Shown one piece after another: positions 54,562 to 63,742 of a stretch of 64,000 nucleotides of DNA. The translations under genes were made by a program, and so were the position numbers. Below the pieces are notes generated by a model. It was not told the DNA's origin. It saw only the letters and a list, made by a program, of their open reading frames with translations, and ran no database searches. The first letter of the stretch is position 1. Each line of letters starts with the position of its first letter. This stretch comes from Flavobacterium psychrophilum (lineage in GTDB: Bacteria; Bacteroidota; Bacteroidia; Flavobacteriales; Flavobacteriaceae). Location of the stretch: assembly GCA_945890865.1 (NCBI GenBank), contig CAMDDB010000010.1, forward strand, positions 11,414-75,413. The letters run 5' to 3'.

Positions 54562-54994
54562 ATTCTAACAATATAATTTTTTTGGCTTTTGGAATAACTG
54601 AAATACAATAAGGAGAAGTTATCGCCATTGTAACCGGTTTACCTTCCTCTGGAAAGATTTCTTTTTTTTGGATCATCAACACTTGATTTTCCCAACGAAT
54701 GCTCTGCAATTCAATAGCGTAGCCTCCTGTATTTTGTTTTCCTTGAAACAACACTAAAATATCATTTTCTTTAAAATTAACAGCTACTAATTTATTATAC
54801 TCAGATTCATCTATTTTTAAGGTTTCAATTAAACTAATATAGGCCTCATTGTTAGTAATATGTTGGAGACCGGGTTTTTCTGTTCCGCCGTTTGAATTAT
54901 AATAAATCGTACTAAACGAAATATCTTCGACTACAGCTTTAGGAGCTGAACAAGATAGATGGAACAAAAAGAGAAATATAAAAAATTTAGCCAT
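54560..54994 (-). CDS. PrcB-domain lipoprotein
   Basis: A 144-residue predicted lipoprotein. The start I use, MAKFFIFLFLFHLSCSAP, gives a short signal peptide with a LSC lipobox; a longer frame upstream (21 more codons) overlaps bshA and would spoil it. The mature protein contains FQGKQNTGGYAIELQSIRW, the signature of the PrcB C-terminal domain, which in spirochaetes is a protease complex subunit. It overlaps bshA by 8 nt and is probably cotranslated. Partner protease not seen nearby. Confidence 0.84.
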   Translation of the reverse strand: MAKFFIFLFLFHLSCSAPKAVVEDISFSTIYYNSNGGTEKPGLQHITNNEAYISLIETLKIDESEYNKLVAVNFKENDILVLFQGKQNTGGYAIELQSIRWENQVLMIQKKEIFPEEGKPVTMAITSPYCISVIPKAKKIILLE

Positions 54995-56123
54995 TATTGG
55001 ATTGTATTGCTTGGTAATAAAGATTTTCATAAAGCGGCATGATTTGCTGAATATCATATGATTTAGCTGTTTCTAGTGCGTTTATTTTAAATTGTTTCAA
55101 TTTTGCGTTGTCTTTTAATAACGAAATGGCATCCTGACTCATTTTTGTAACATCGCCTACATTGCTTAGATAACCCGAAAATCCATCTTTGTTTACTTCA
55201 GGCAAACCACCCGAATTACTTGAAATTACAGGAACGCCACAAGCCATAGCCTCTAGAGCAGCCAATCCAAAGCTTTCCGTTTCTGATGGTAATAAAAACA
55301 AATCAGAAAAACATAGAATTTTATCGATTTCATTGCTATTTCCAAAGAAAATTACCTTATGCTGAATGCCTAATTGTTGGCATAAATACTCCGCTTGCTC
55401 TTTTTCAGGACCTTCACCTACCATCATTAATTTGGAGGGTACTTCTTTTTGAATTTCAAAAAATATTTGAACTACATCTGCAATGCGTTTGACTTTTCTA
55501 AAATTAGAAATATGCGTCACAATCATTTCGTTTTCAGCAGCCATTAAGGAACGATGGCATGGATTATCATTAAAAGAGTTCTCTTTGGATAATTCAATAA
55601 AATTTGGGATTACAATAATATCACTTGTTACATCAAACAAACGATAGGTATCTTCTTTCAAACTTTGAGAAACACTAGTTACAACATCTGATTTATTAAT
55701 GCTAAAACTCACTGCCGGTTTGTAAAAAGGATGATTTCCCACTAAAGTAATATCTGTTCCGTGTAAGGTAGTGACCATAGGAATATGAATACCTTCATCG
55801 GCTAACATTTGCTTTGCCATATATCCCGCATAAGCGTGTGGAATGGCGTAATGCACATGTAATAAATCAATTTGATACAATTTTACCATATCTACTAATT
55901 TACTCGAAAGTGCTAATTCGTATGGCTGGTAATGAAATAAAGGATATTCGGGAACGTGAACTTCATGATAGTGCACATTTGGACTCAACAAGGCCAAACG
56001 CACAGGTTGACTATAGGTAATAAAATGTATTTCGTGTCCTCTCTTTGCTAGTTCTAAGCCCAATTCGGTTGCTACTACTCCACTTCCTCCAAATGTTGGA
56101 TAACACACTATCGCGATTTTCAT
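54987..56123 (-). CDS. bshA: N-acetyl-alpha-D-glucosaminyl L-malate synthase (bacillithiol synthesis)
   Basis: A 378-residue GT4 glycosyltransferase that joins UDP-GlcNAc and L-malate, first step of bacillithiol, the low-molecular-weight thiol of this group. CYPTFGGSGVVATELGLELAKRGHEIHFIT, LLHVHYAIPHAYAGYMAK and the C-terminal PSETESFGLAALEAMACGVPVISSNSGGLPEV (nucleotide-binding E-x7-E block) are all typical. bshB and bshC are not in the window. bshA precedes the PrcB-like gene. Confidence 0.95.
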   Translation of the reverse strand: MKIAIVCYPTFGGSGVVATELGLELAKRGHEIHFITYSQPVRLALLSPNVHYHEVHVPEYPLFHYQPYELALSSKLVDMVKLYQIDLLHVHYAIPHAYAGYMAKQMLADEGIHIPMVTTLHGTDITLVGNHPFYKPAVSFSINKSDVVTSVSQSLKEDTYRLFDVTSDIIVIPNFIELSKENSFNDNPCHRSLMAAENEMIVTHISNFRKVKRIADVVQIFFEIQKEVPSKLMMVGEGPEKEQAEYLCQQLGIQHKVIFFGNSNEIDKILCFSDLFLLPSETESFGLAALEAMACGVPVISSNSGGLPEVNKDGFSGYLSNVGDVTKMSQDAISLLKDNAKLKQFKINALETAKSYDIQQIMPLYENLYYQAIQSNNG

Positions 56124-56185
56124 TTGTTCTATTTTTTTATAAAATTACCGATTCTTTTCAATGCAAACATTAATTGGCTGTTAAT

Positions 56186-56641
56186 TTATTTTCTAAATGC
56201 CGATTCATAAAGGGTAATCCAATCGGTGGTCGATATTTTTTTTACTAATTCGCCAATCAATTCAAAAGGTATATTTTCAGGCTTTTTAATTCGCAAACAA
56301 CTTTTACCAATATCTAGTTTTTGTGATGAATATTTTGGGTATTCAGATACAAACCAATTGTATAGTTCAGGATTGGCATACATACCCATATGGTAAATAT
56401 TGATGCTGTTTTTTTGACTTGCAAATGACAAAAATGGCAACGGCAATTCGGGCGAACAATGATATCCTTTAGGATAAATAGAATGGGGTATCACATATCC
56501 TATCATGCCGTAACTGATGCATTCTTGAAACCCTTCAGGTAAATTATCTAAAATAACATTTCGTAATTTGTGTAAGGCTTCTTTTCTATCATCTGGCGCC
56601 CCGTTGATATATTCTTCTACAGTGGTTGCTTTTGAGGTCAT
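56186..56641 (-). CDS. DUF1801 (YdhG-like) protein
   Basis: A 151-residue protein with the DUF1801 fold. TVEEYINGAPDDRKEALHKLRNVI, ISYGMIGYVI and the C-terminal CLRIKKPENIPFELIGELVKK are typical of this YdhG/YjhX-like family, related to the iron-chaperone frataxin fold in annotations. There is no signal peptide. It starts 2 nt after the GH3 fusion gene stop on the same strand, so the two are likely cotranscribed, though no functional link is known. Confidence 0.88.
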   Translation of the reverse strand: MTSKATTVEEYINGAPDDRKEALHKLRNVILDNLPEGFQECISYGMIGYVIPHSIYPKGYHCSPELPLPFLSFASQKNSINIYHMGMYANPELYNWFVSEYPKYSSQKLDIGKSCLRIKKPENIPFELIGELVKKISTTDWITLYESAFRK

Positions 56642-56643
56642 CG

Positions 56644-59532
56644 TTATTGAATTATAGCTTCGTATATTACTTTTTGAATATTTTCTCTAATATTCTCTTT
56701 GGACAGTCGGTTTTGATCGTTTGCATCGGGATACGTTCTATTTGATAAAAATACATACACTATTTCTTGCTCAGGATCTGCCCAGGTCATGGTTCCGGTG
56801 AAACCCGTGTGACCAAAACTCGTTAATGAAACACAACCACAGGTTGGGCCCTCAGATCCCAATTGGGGTTTATCAAAACCAACACCTCTTCTATTCCCAT
56901 CTTTACAAAAATAACAGGTGTTGAACTTTTGTAAAGTTTCGGGCGTAATGAATTCTTTGCCTCCATAACTTCCTTTTTGCAAATACATTTGCATTACTTT
57001 TGCAATATCTAAGGCATTGGAAAATAAACCCGCATGTCCCGATATTCCACCTTGCATAGCCGCAGCCATATCATGCACATAGCCATGAACGGATTGGTAT
57101 CTAAAATAATTATCAATTTCGGTAGGAATTACGAGGCTTTTATCCAATTGATGTAACGGATTAAATGTGATGGAATTTGCCCCTAAATAAGTATAAAAAT
57201 TATTCTTAGCTAAATATTCTAATGAGTGTTCGTTTTGTTTTTCTAAATATTCTTTGAATAAAATAAAAGGAAAATCACTGTATTTGTATTGTTTTTTTGG
57301 CAACAACTCACTATCTGCGATTGCTTTTATAATGGTATCGTTGTAATCTCTTCTCAAGTATAGATCTTCAGCAACTTTTAATTGAAATTCTACAGTAGGG
57401 CGTGTTCTATAATAATTAGCCGACGGCCTATTTAAACTGTCTAAAGTGGCTTTATAAAAGGGAATCCAAGGTTGAAAACGGGCTTGATGTGTCAACATAT
57501 CCAATAGTGAAGCCTCTTGCTTATTCGTGCATTTAAAAACCGGTAGCATTGTTTTTAATTTGGTTTCCAATGTAAGATTCCCTTTATCAAATTCTTGCAT
57601 GATATTTGGTAAAGTGGCAATGATTTTTGTCAAAGAAGCAATATCATACACATCGGTGTTCTTAACGGGTAAGGATCCCTCGTCATAGGTATGTTTGCCA
57701 AACGATTTTTGATATACTACTTTACCTTTTCGGGCCACAACAATTTGCATTCCTGGCGTCATTTTTTTATCAATAGCGCCTTTAGCAATAGCATCTATTT
57801 TCGCTAAAATAGTCGAACTCATACCTACATTTTCGGGCATTTCAAATCCCAAACGTTGAATGGCTAAAGTTTCAATTCCTTCATTAACTTTAAAATGTTC
57901 TTCAATAGAAACCGGTAATTTCCCTTTGGAACCAATAGCACCAAAAATGACTTGAGGAACTACGGTTTGAGAAATCGTGTTATTTTGATACCCCACAATA
58001 ATTGTTTCAATGGATTCAAAATTTTTGATGGTCAATAACGAATAGGGTTTGGTAAAGAACGATAAAATCACATCATTTTGTTGGGCAATTTGATTGATCC
58101 AAAGCAATTCCCGAAAGGTTAAATTATGATTTCTCCAGGCCCCATCAGATTTGTGATAGCCGATAATTACTTTTGAATAATCTTGCAACTCAACCAATAC
58201 CGAATCCAAATCTTTTGAAGTGATTTCCGTTACATTTGCATAACTTTTCAATTTTGCTAAAAATACCTCAGAATTATCATTTCCCAACTTAACATAAGCA
58301 ATTTTTTCTTTATCTAATTGGGCTAATGGAATTGACTTGGTCTCATTTTTAATTACTGTAATTGCATTTTCATACAACTGATAATTTAAGGCTTCATAGT
58401 CCACTGCATTCAAATCTGCATATAAATTATCCAAATGAATGGGTTGGTAATTATTTAGATTTGCTTTGTATTTATAGGCCAATATTTTTTTAACAGAATA
58501 CGCCAAACGATCTTCTGTTACTCTTCCATCGGAAGAAGCCTCTTTAAATTTTTGAATGGCTACCGGAACATTTTCTGCAAAAAGCAATACGTCATTTCCG
58601 GCTAAAAAAGCTTCTAAATCTATATCTCCGGGCTTCTTAAAATTACTAGCCCCTTTCATATTTAAGGCATCTGTAAAAATTAATCCCTGAAATTGCAGTT
58701 CGTTTTTCAAAATATTGGTCACAACATTATACGATATCGAAGTAGGATAATTTTCTCTGGGTTCGATACTGGGCACATTCAAATGCGCTACCATTACACT
58801 AGCCAAACCATTTTTTATCAACTCTTTGTAGGGATAAAGTTCCACAGTATCTAAACGAGCTTTGTCGAAAGCAACAGAAGGTAACGTATGATGGGAATCG
58901 GTAGACGTATCTCCGTGGCCCGGAAAATGCTTAGCTGTTGCAAAAACACCTTCGTCTTGCAGTCCTTTCATTAATGCCAATGCTCTAGTAGTGACATTCT
59001 CTTTTGTTTCACCAAAAGATCGATTGCCAATAATTGGATTTTTAGGATTGGTATTGATATCAACAACGGGTGCAAAATTAAAATGTATTCCTAAACGCTT
59101 GGATTGCTTAGCCATTTGATTCCCTGCCTTTTCAATGAGCGGCAGGTCTTGTACTGCTCCCAACGTCATGTTCCAAGGATAGCGATAGGTAGAATCGAGC
59201 CGCATACTCAAACCCCATTCTGCATCAATCCCAACAAATAAGGGTACTTTTGATTGCGCTTGATATCGATTGGTTAATTTGGCTTGACGAACAGGTCCTC
59301 CTTGAAAAAAGATTAAACCCCCAATTTTATATTCGGCAACTAATTTTTCAATGGATTTATGATGTGCCTCATCTTTATTTGAATAGGCAGCCACCATGAA
59401 TAATTGACCTACTTTTTCCTCAAAAGAAAGTTGGTTATACACACTATCTACCCAAACTTCTTGAGTAAGAATCGATTTTTTTTGTCCAAATGAAACAATC
59501 GAAAGAAATAAAAAAACGAGTAAATACCGCAT
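56644..59532 (-). CDS. GH3 glycosidase fused to a beta-lactamase-type serine hydrolase, exported
   Basis: A 962-residue two-domain protein with a signal peptide (RYLLVFLFLSIVSFGQ). The N-terminal half is a family 3 glycoside hydrolase of the NagZ type, with AKHFPGHGDTSTDSHHTLP (catalytic His-Asp region near residue 200) and LIFTDALNMKGA (nucleophile Asp). The C-terminal part from about 590 is a class C beta-lactamase/penicillin-binding-like domain: SLTK (SxxK, near 632), KYSDF (YxN-like) and GHTGFTGT (near 908). It probably frees sugars and trims peptides of peptidoglycan in the periplasm. The longer frame of 16 extra codons upstream does not add a better start. Confidence 0.93.
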   Translation of the reverse strand: MRYLLVFLFLSIVSFGQKKSILTQEVWVDSVYNQLSFEEKVGQLFMVAAYSNKDEAHHKSIEKLVAEYKIGGLIFFQGGPVRQAKLTNRYQAQSKVPLFVGIDAEWGLSMRLDSTYRYPWNMTLGAVQDLPLIEKAGNQMAKQSKRLGIHFNFAPVVDINTNPKNPIIGNRSFGETKENVTTRALALMKGLQDEGVFATAKHFPGHGDTSTDSHHTLPSVAFDKARLDTVELYPYKELIKNGLASVMVAHLNVPSIEPRENYPTSISYNVVTNILKNELQFQGLIFTDALNMKGASNFKKPGDIDLEAFLAGNDVLLFAENVPVAIQKFKEASSDGRVTEDRLAYSVKKILAYKYKANLNNYQPIHLDNLYADLNAVDYEALNYQLYENAITVIKNETKSIPLAQLDKEKIAYVKLGNDNSEVFLAKLKSYANVTEITSKDLDSVLVELQDYSKVIIGYHKSDGAWRNHNLTFRELLWINQIAQQNDVILSFFTKPYSLLTIKNFESIETIIVGYQNNTISQTVVPQVIFGAIGSKGKLPVSIEEHFKVNEGIETLAIQRLGFEMPENVGMSSTILAKIDAIAKGAIDKKMTPGMQIVVARKGKVVYQKSFGKHTYDEGSLPVKNTDVYDIASLTKIIATLPNIMQEFDKGNLTLETKLKTMLPVFKCTNKQEASLLDMLTHQARFQPWIPFYKATLDSLNRPSANYYRTRPTVEFQLKVAEDLYLRRDYNDTIIKAIADSELLPKKQYKYSDFPFILFKEYLEKQNEHSLEYLAKNNFYTYLGANSITFNPLHQLDKSLVIPTEIDNYFRYQSVHGYVHDMAAAMQGGISGHAGLFSNALDIAKVMQMYLQKGSYGGKEFITPETLQKFNTCYFCKDGNRRGVGFDKPQLGSEGPTCGCVSLTSFGHTGFTGTMTWADPEQEIVYVFLSNRTYPDANDQNRLSKENIRENIQKVIYEAIIQ

Positions 59533-59614
59533 GTAATCTATGTTTTGTGTAATAAAAAAATCATCATTGCAATGAAACAAATGATGATTCTCAAATATAG
59601 TTTAAATATTCGTT

Positions 59615-60097
59615 TTAGAAAAATCTATTGTGCCAACTTTCACTTGCAGGAACTTCCCAAAATTGTTCCCACTCCCCAAGAGTGTTTACTAAATTATTAA
59701 AAACAATTGTATTGGCCGAGACGGCTTTTTCCTTTGCTAATTTTTTAAATTCGAGGAGCGTTTTAAATGTAACGTGCTCCCCCATTTTAAAAGTAACATT
59801 CATTTTATCTAGTAAGTCGACACTATACTGTTGCTCTAAATTTTGAATGAACTGTACTGAAGCGTCAATGGAACATCCTGTTGCTGCTTGCACTTCTTGA
59901 TTTACAGCAATAATAATAAAACGATTATACCGTGTAACAAAAGAAGCTTCTAATTGATGACCGTGGGCCGTCCAATTCTCTAAAAATACTTGCAAATTTT
60001 GCTCAATTGCTGAAATTTCTTCATCAGAAAACTTTCTATTGGATTGATAAATCCAAACTTTAGATTCTTCTGGTAAGGCATCAAAGGGTACGTTCAT
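59615..60097 (-). CDS. Conserved Bacteroidota protein, unknown function
   Basis: A 160-residue protein with no signal peptide. The N terminus begins VPFDALPEESKVWIYQSNRKFSDEEI, followed by a mixed helix-strand domain (ENWTAHGHQLEASFVTRYNRFIIIAVNQ). Relatives are often labelled ABC transporter ATPase, yet no Walker A or signature motif is present, so I reject that name. It sits 8 nt after the Fe-S protein gene in the same direction, in the amidase/MlaD/Fe-S run, and may be part of that transcript. Function unknown. Confidence 0.8.
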   Translation of the reverse strand: MNVPFDALPEESKVWIYQSNRKFSDEEISAIEQNLQVFLENWTAHGHQLEASFVTRYNRFIIIAVNQEVQAATGCSIDASVQFIQNLEQQYSVDLLDKMNVTFKMGEHVTFKTLLEFKKLAKEKAVSANTIVFNNLVNTLGEWEQFWEVPASESWHNRFF

Positions 60098-60105
60098 ATT
60101 TATTT

Positions 60106-60897
60106 TTATAAATCTTGTGCATTAGCAATTAATTCGGCAATATCATATATTTTAACCTCTGCTTCTTTTTCTTTGTGCTTGATACCATCGGTTAACATGG
60201 TATTGCAAAACGGACAACCTGCAGCGATGATTTCTGGCTTTGTAGCTAAAGCATCTTCTGTTCGTTCAATATTAATGTCTTTGTTTCCTTTTTCGGGTTC
60301 TTTAAACATTTGTGCCCCACCGGCTCCGCAACACAATCCGTTAGCACGAGAACGTTTCATTTCTACTAATTCTACATCTAATTTTTGAATCAAATCACGA
60401 GGCGCTTCATAAACATTATTGGCTCTTCCCAAATAACACGGATCGTGAAAAGTAATTCGTTTTCCTTTAAATTGGCCACCTTCAATAGCTATTTTACCTT
60501 CATTCAATAACATTTTTATAAATTCGGTATGATGTACCACTTCATAATTTCCACCCAATTCAGGATATTCATTTTTTAAGGTATTGAAACAATGCGGGCA
60601 TGCAGTAACAATGCGTTTCACCTCGTAAGCATTCATCACTTCAATATTCGTCATCGCTTGCATTTGAAACAAAAATTCATTTCCTGCTCGCTTTGCTGGA
60701 TCTCCAGTACAACTCTCTTCAGTTCCTAAAACGGCAAATGAAACATTAGCACGGTTTAATATTTTAACAAAAGCTTTCGTGATTTTTTTGGCTCTATCAT
60801 CAAAACTTCCTGCACATCCTACCCAAAACAAGACCTCAGGCTGCTTGCCTTGAGCCATCATTTCGGCCATTGTTGGTACGCTTAAATTTTCTGACAT
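60106..60897 (-). CDS. CCG-domain Fe-S protein (HdrB/LutA-like)
   Basis: A 263-residue protein with two cysteine-rich CCG-type modules. The second is clear: DPCYLGR, GLCCGAGG and CPFCNTML. The first is looser: CAGSFDD, EESCTGDP and CPHCFNTL. Such domains bind an unusual Fe-S cluster that handles disulfides or quinones in heterodisulfide reductases, GlpC and LutA. No membrane segment. Together with the membrane Fe-S protein encoded 0.5 kb upstream on the same strand it likely forms an HdrB/HdrC-like oxidoreductase. Electron donor and acceptor are unknown. Confidence 0.88.
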   Translation of the reverse strand: MSENLSVPTMAEMMAQGKQPEVLFWVGCAGSFDDRAKKITKAFVKILNRANVSFAVLGTEESCTGDPAKRAGNEFLFQMQAMTNIEVMNAYEVKRIVTACPHCFNTLKNEYPELGGNYEVVHHTEFIKMLLNEGKIAIEGGQFKGKRITFHDPCYLGRANNVYEAPRDLIQKLDVELVEMKRSRANGLCCGAGGAQMFKEPEKGNKDINIERTEDALATKPEIIAAGCPFCNTMLTDGIKHKEKEAEVKIYDIAELIANAQDL

Positions 60898-60960
60898 TGT
60901 AGAATTGTTTTTATAGTTAAATGAGTTTATACCGAAAACGGATACACTTTTATTAATTTA

Positions 60961-61404
60961 TTATTGTTGTTCGTCATCAAACACCTGAATGGTAACTTCT
61001 TTGTCGACTAAGTCGGTGAATTTTCCATTATATCGGGTAGCTTTCACTAAGTGGTTGTCGATCCAATGATAATTTCCTCCTCTTGGTTTTCCCATTACCA
61101 TACCGTGGTATTTGAATCCGTGTTTTTGAAGCCAAGCTTCTGTAACGACACGATGATCTTCGGTTCTTGAGGTAAAGAAATAGATAATATGTCCTTCATC
61201 ATACCATTTATTCAAGGTTATTAATGCATCTGGATAGAGTGCTGCGGTTACCATACGTTCGGGCTCTTCATTTGGAATATCGTCGCATATTGTTCCGTCA
61301 ATATCGATTAAATAATTTTTAATTCCTTCGGGTAATACCGGACTTAAATATTCTCCATTTACAGATAATGCCTGTAATTTTCCTTCAATTTCTTCTTGTT
61401 TCAT
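60961..61404 (-). CDS. HAD-like phosphatase family protein
   Basis: A 147-residue protein of the HAD superfamily. The nucleophile motif is NYLIDIDGTICDD with D34 and D36; YFFTSRTEDH fits motif II; the C-terminal acidic part YHWIDNHLVKATRYNGKF could hold motif III, but the classic motif IV DxxxD is not obvious. Substrate unknown. It sits between the two Fe-S genes in the same direction, with a 63-nt gap to the CCG gene and an 17-nt gap from the membrane Fe-S gene. Confidence 0.82.
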   Translation of the reverse strand: MKQEEIEGKLQALSVNGEYLSPVLPEGIKNYLIDIDGTICDDIPNEEPERMVTAALYPDALITLNKWYDEGHIIYFFTSRTEDHRVVTEAWLQKHGFKYHGMVMGKPRGGNYHWIDNHLVKATRYNGKFTDLVDKEVTIQVFDDEQQ

Positions 61405-61421
61405 TATAATAGTTGTTGTGT

Positions 61422-62747
61422 TTATGCTTCGTTAGACCAATTTAATCGATCCATTTGATTGTATTGCCATGGCGCACCATTATTCTCGATATTCGTCATT
61501 ACTGTGTTTAATTCTGTAGGAGCCGCACTTTGCTCCATTACTAAATAACGACGCATGTCGATGATAATGGATAAAGGACTAATACTAATAGGACATTCTT
61601 CAACACAAGCATTACATGAAGTGCAAGCCCATAACTCTTCAGTGGTGATGTAGTCGTTTAATAAAGATTTTCCATCAGGAATAAATATCCCTTTATTCGC
61701 ATCCCTATTTTTACCCACTTCTTCCAATCGATCACGTGTGTCCATCATTATTTTTCGAGGGGATAATTTTTTTCCGGTTTGATTGGCTGGACAAGCAGAC
61801 GTACAACGACCACATTCGGTACAACTGTAGGCGTTTAATAATTGAACCCAATTTAAATCTTGAACATCAGAAGCGCCAAATTTTGCTGGCACTGCCTCTG
61901 GATCTGCGGGGGCCGCAAAAGGATCGACATTCGGATCCATCATTAACTTCACTTCATTGGTAACGCTTTCTAAATTATCTAGCTTCCCTTTGGCATTCAA
62001 GTCGGCAAAAAAAGTGTTAGGAAAAGCCAGCAAAATATGAAGGTGTTTTGAAAAGTATAAATAGTTCAAGAAAATTAAGATCCCAATGATATGCAGCCAC
62101 CAAGCGATGCGCTCAATCAAAATAATTCTTAGTTCGCTCATTCCATTAAAAAGCGGAGCAATAAATTTAGAAATAGGAAAACTACCTACTTGGTCATAAT
62201 GACCAATTCCTAATTGTTGTAATTGAAAATCAGCTGCATTCATCAATAGAAATAACGACATCAATACCACTTCAAAATACAAAATATAATTGGAATCATT
62301 TCTCGGAGCTCCATTCAAATCTGAGCTTGAGAATCGTGTTAATTTAATAGCATTTCTTCGGATCCAAAATATTAAAACAGCCACCAATACCAATACCGCT
62401 AAAATTTCAAAGGAAGCAATTAATATAGAATAAAAACTACCCATAAATGACAATACTCTATGCGTACCAAAAAGTCCGTCAATGATGATTTCGATGACTT
62501 CAATGTTAATGATTACAAATCCTGCATATACAATGATATGTAATACTCCGGCAACAGGACGTTTTACCATTTTTGATTGGCCCAAGGCTACCATAATCAT
62601 GTTTTTCCATCGCTCAGAAGAATGATCTTTGCGATTGACATCTCGTCCCAAATTGATATTGCGCATCAGTTTTTTTACATTCATTGTAAAATAACCAATA
62701 CCTACTGCCAGTAGTAATGCAAATAAAATATTGTCTAAAAAACTCAT
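61422..62747 (-). CDS. Membrane-bound 4Fe-4S oxidoreductase subunit (HdrC/HdrE-like)
   Basis: A 441-residue protein with about five membrane helices in the first 260 residues, then a soluble domain with two 4Fe-4S motifs, CTECGRCTSACPANQ and CTSCNACVEECPIS. Histidines within helices (LHIIVYAGF, WWLHIIGILIF, KHLHI) could bind haem b, as in NarI or HdrE. The layout resembles a fusion of HdrE and HdrC. Its partner is the CCG-domain protein downstream. A quinone-linked redox role at the inner membrane is likely; the substrate is unknown. Confidence 0.88.
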   Translation of the reverse strand: MSFLDNILFALLLAVGIGYFTMNVKKLMRNINLGRDVNRKDHSSERWKNMIMVALGQSKMVKRPVAGVLHIIVYAGFVIINIEVIEIIIDGLFGTHRVLSFMGSFYSILIASFEILAVLVLVAVLIFWIRRNAIKLTRFSSSDLNGAPRNDSNYILYFEVVLMSLFLLMNAADFQLQQLGIGHYDQVGSFPISKFIAPLFNGMSELRIILIERIAWWLHIIGILIFLNYLYFSKHLHILLAFPNTFFADLNAKGKLDNLESVTNEVKLMMDPNVDPFAAPADPEAVPAKFGASDVQDLNWVQLLNAYSCTECGRCTSACPANQTGKKLSPRKIMMDTRDRLEEVGKNRDANKGIFIPDGKSLLNDYITTEELWACTSCNACVEECPISISPLSIIIDMRRYLVMEQSAAPTELNTVMTNIENNGAPWQYNQMDRLNWSNEA

Positions 62748-62758
62748 AAAACTGTAGT

Positions 62759-63712
62759 TTATCTTTTAATAGTGTCGTTCAAAGGAGCCAAATACGGTTT
62801 GTTCTTTTTTCCGAAAATAGAAACATTGACATAACGAGTAGGATGCAAACGAACATCTTGTAACAATAACTCTAATTCTTTTGATGTTTTAGAGAAATTT
62901 GTGTAAAGGGATTCATCTTTAATTAATTTACCTAGAGTCCCTTTTCCTTGCTCTAATTCTGCCATAATTTTATCTACTTGAGCTAGAGTTTTTTCTAAAT
63001 TTTTAACCGTTTGCCCTAAATTAGCTTTGGATAACGAATCGGTTATATGGGCCATATTTTCTGCAGTTTTGTCAAAATTGGAAACAATACCATTGAGATT
63101 GGATTTGTTAACCGCAATTAATTCATTGATATTTTTAGAGGCTACACTAAATTCGGACAAAGTGGTTTCAAGTGACGCAATACTGCTTTTTAAATTTTGT
63201 CTTGTTTTTGTGTCTAAAATATCATTAACATTAGAAAATAAAACGTCAGCATTTTCTAATAGCTCGTGGATTTTTGCTTGTAAAGGCTCTAATTGTTGGG
63301 CTAATGCATCTGTTAATCCTAATTTACTAGAGGCTTGAAGATAATCGCCAGAAACGGTGTAATTTTTATCTAATAAATTGGGTTTGATGGCAATTTGTCT
63401 TCCTCCTACTAGTCCTGAATCATATATTTCTGCGATACTGGATTTAGCTATTGGAAAATCGGTAGTAATGTGTAATTCAACCAATAATTTTCCGTCGGCA
63501 TTGATCGTAATTGAATTCACTTTACCAATTGTTAGTCCGTTTAAGGTAACTGGAGCTGAAGGGGCTAATCCGGCTACGTTTTCATAAACTACATATAGTT
63601 TATTGCTGGAATCAAATAAATTTTTACCTTTCAAAAAATTATATCCCCAAAGAAACATAAGGATTGAAATAATAACTAATACCGCCGTTTTAATTTCTCT
63701 TGATATTTTCAA
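62759..63712 (-). CDS. MlaD/MCE family lipid-transport protein
   Basis: A 317-residue protein with one N-terminal membrane helix (AVLVIISILMFLWGYNFL), then an MCE domain (about residues 38-115: LYVVYENVAGLAPSAPVTLNGLTIGKVNSI) and a long helical coil (about 130-280) with polar repeats. It resembles MlaD, which forms a hexamer around the lipid channel between the membranes. The MlaE and MlaF genes are not adjacent. It follows the cell-wall amidase gene by 30 nt on the same strand. Confidence 0.92.
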   Translation of the reverse strand: MKISREIKTAVLVIISILMFLWGYNFLKGKNLFDSSNKLYVVYENVAGLAPSAPVTLNGLTIGKVNSITINADGKLLVELHITTDFPIAKSSIAEIYDSGLVGGRQIAIKPNLLDKNYTVSGDYLQASSKLGLTDALAQQLEPLQAKIHELLENADVLFSNVNDILDTKTRQNLKSSIASLETTLSEFSVASKNINELIAVNKSNLNGIVSNFDKTAENMAHITDSLSKANLGQTVKNLEKTLAQVDKIMAELEQGKGTLGKLIKDESLYTNFSKTSKELELLLQDVRLHPTRYVNVSIFGKKNKPYLAPLNDTIKR

Positions 63713-63742
63713 AATCGTATAATTTTAAACAAAATTAATCTT

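Noticed and set aside
59615..60097. ABC transporter ATPase label for the 160-residue protein
   Set aside because: There is no Walker A, Walker B or ABC signature in the sequence.
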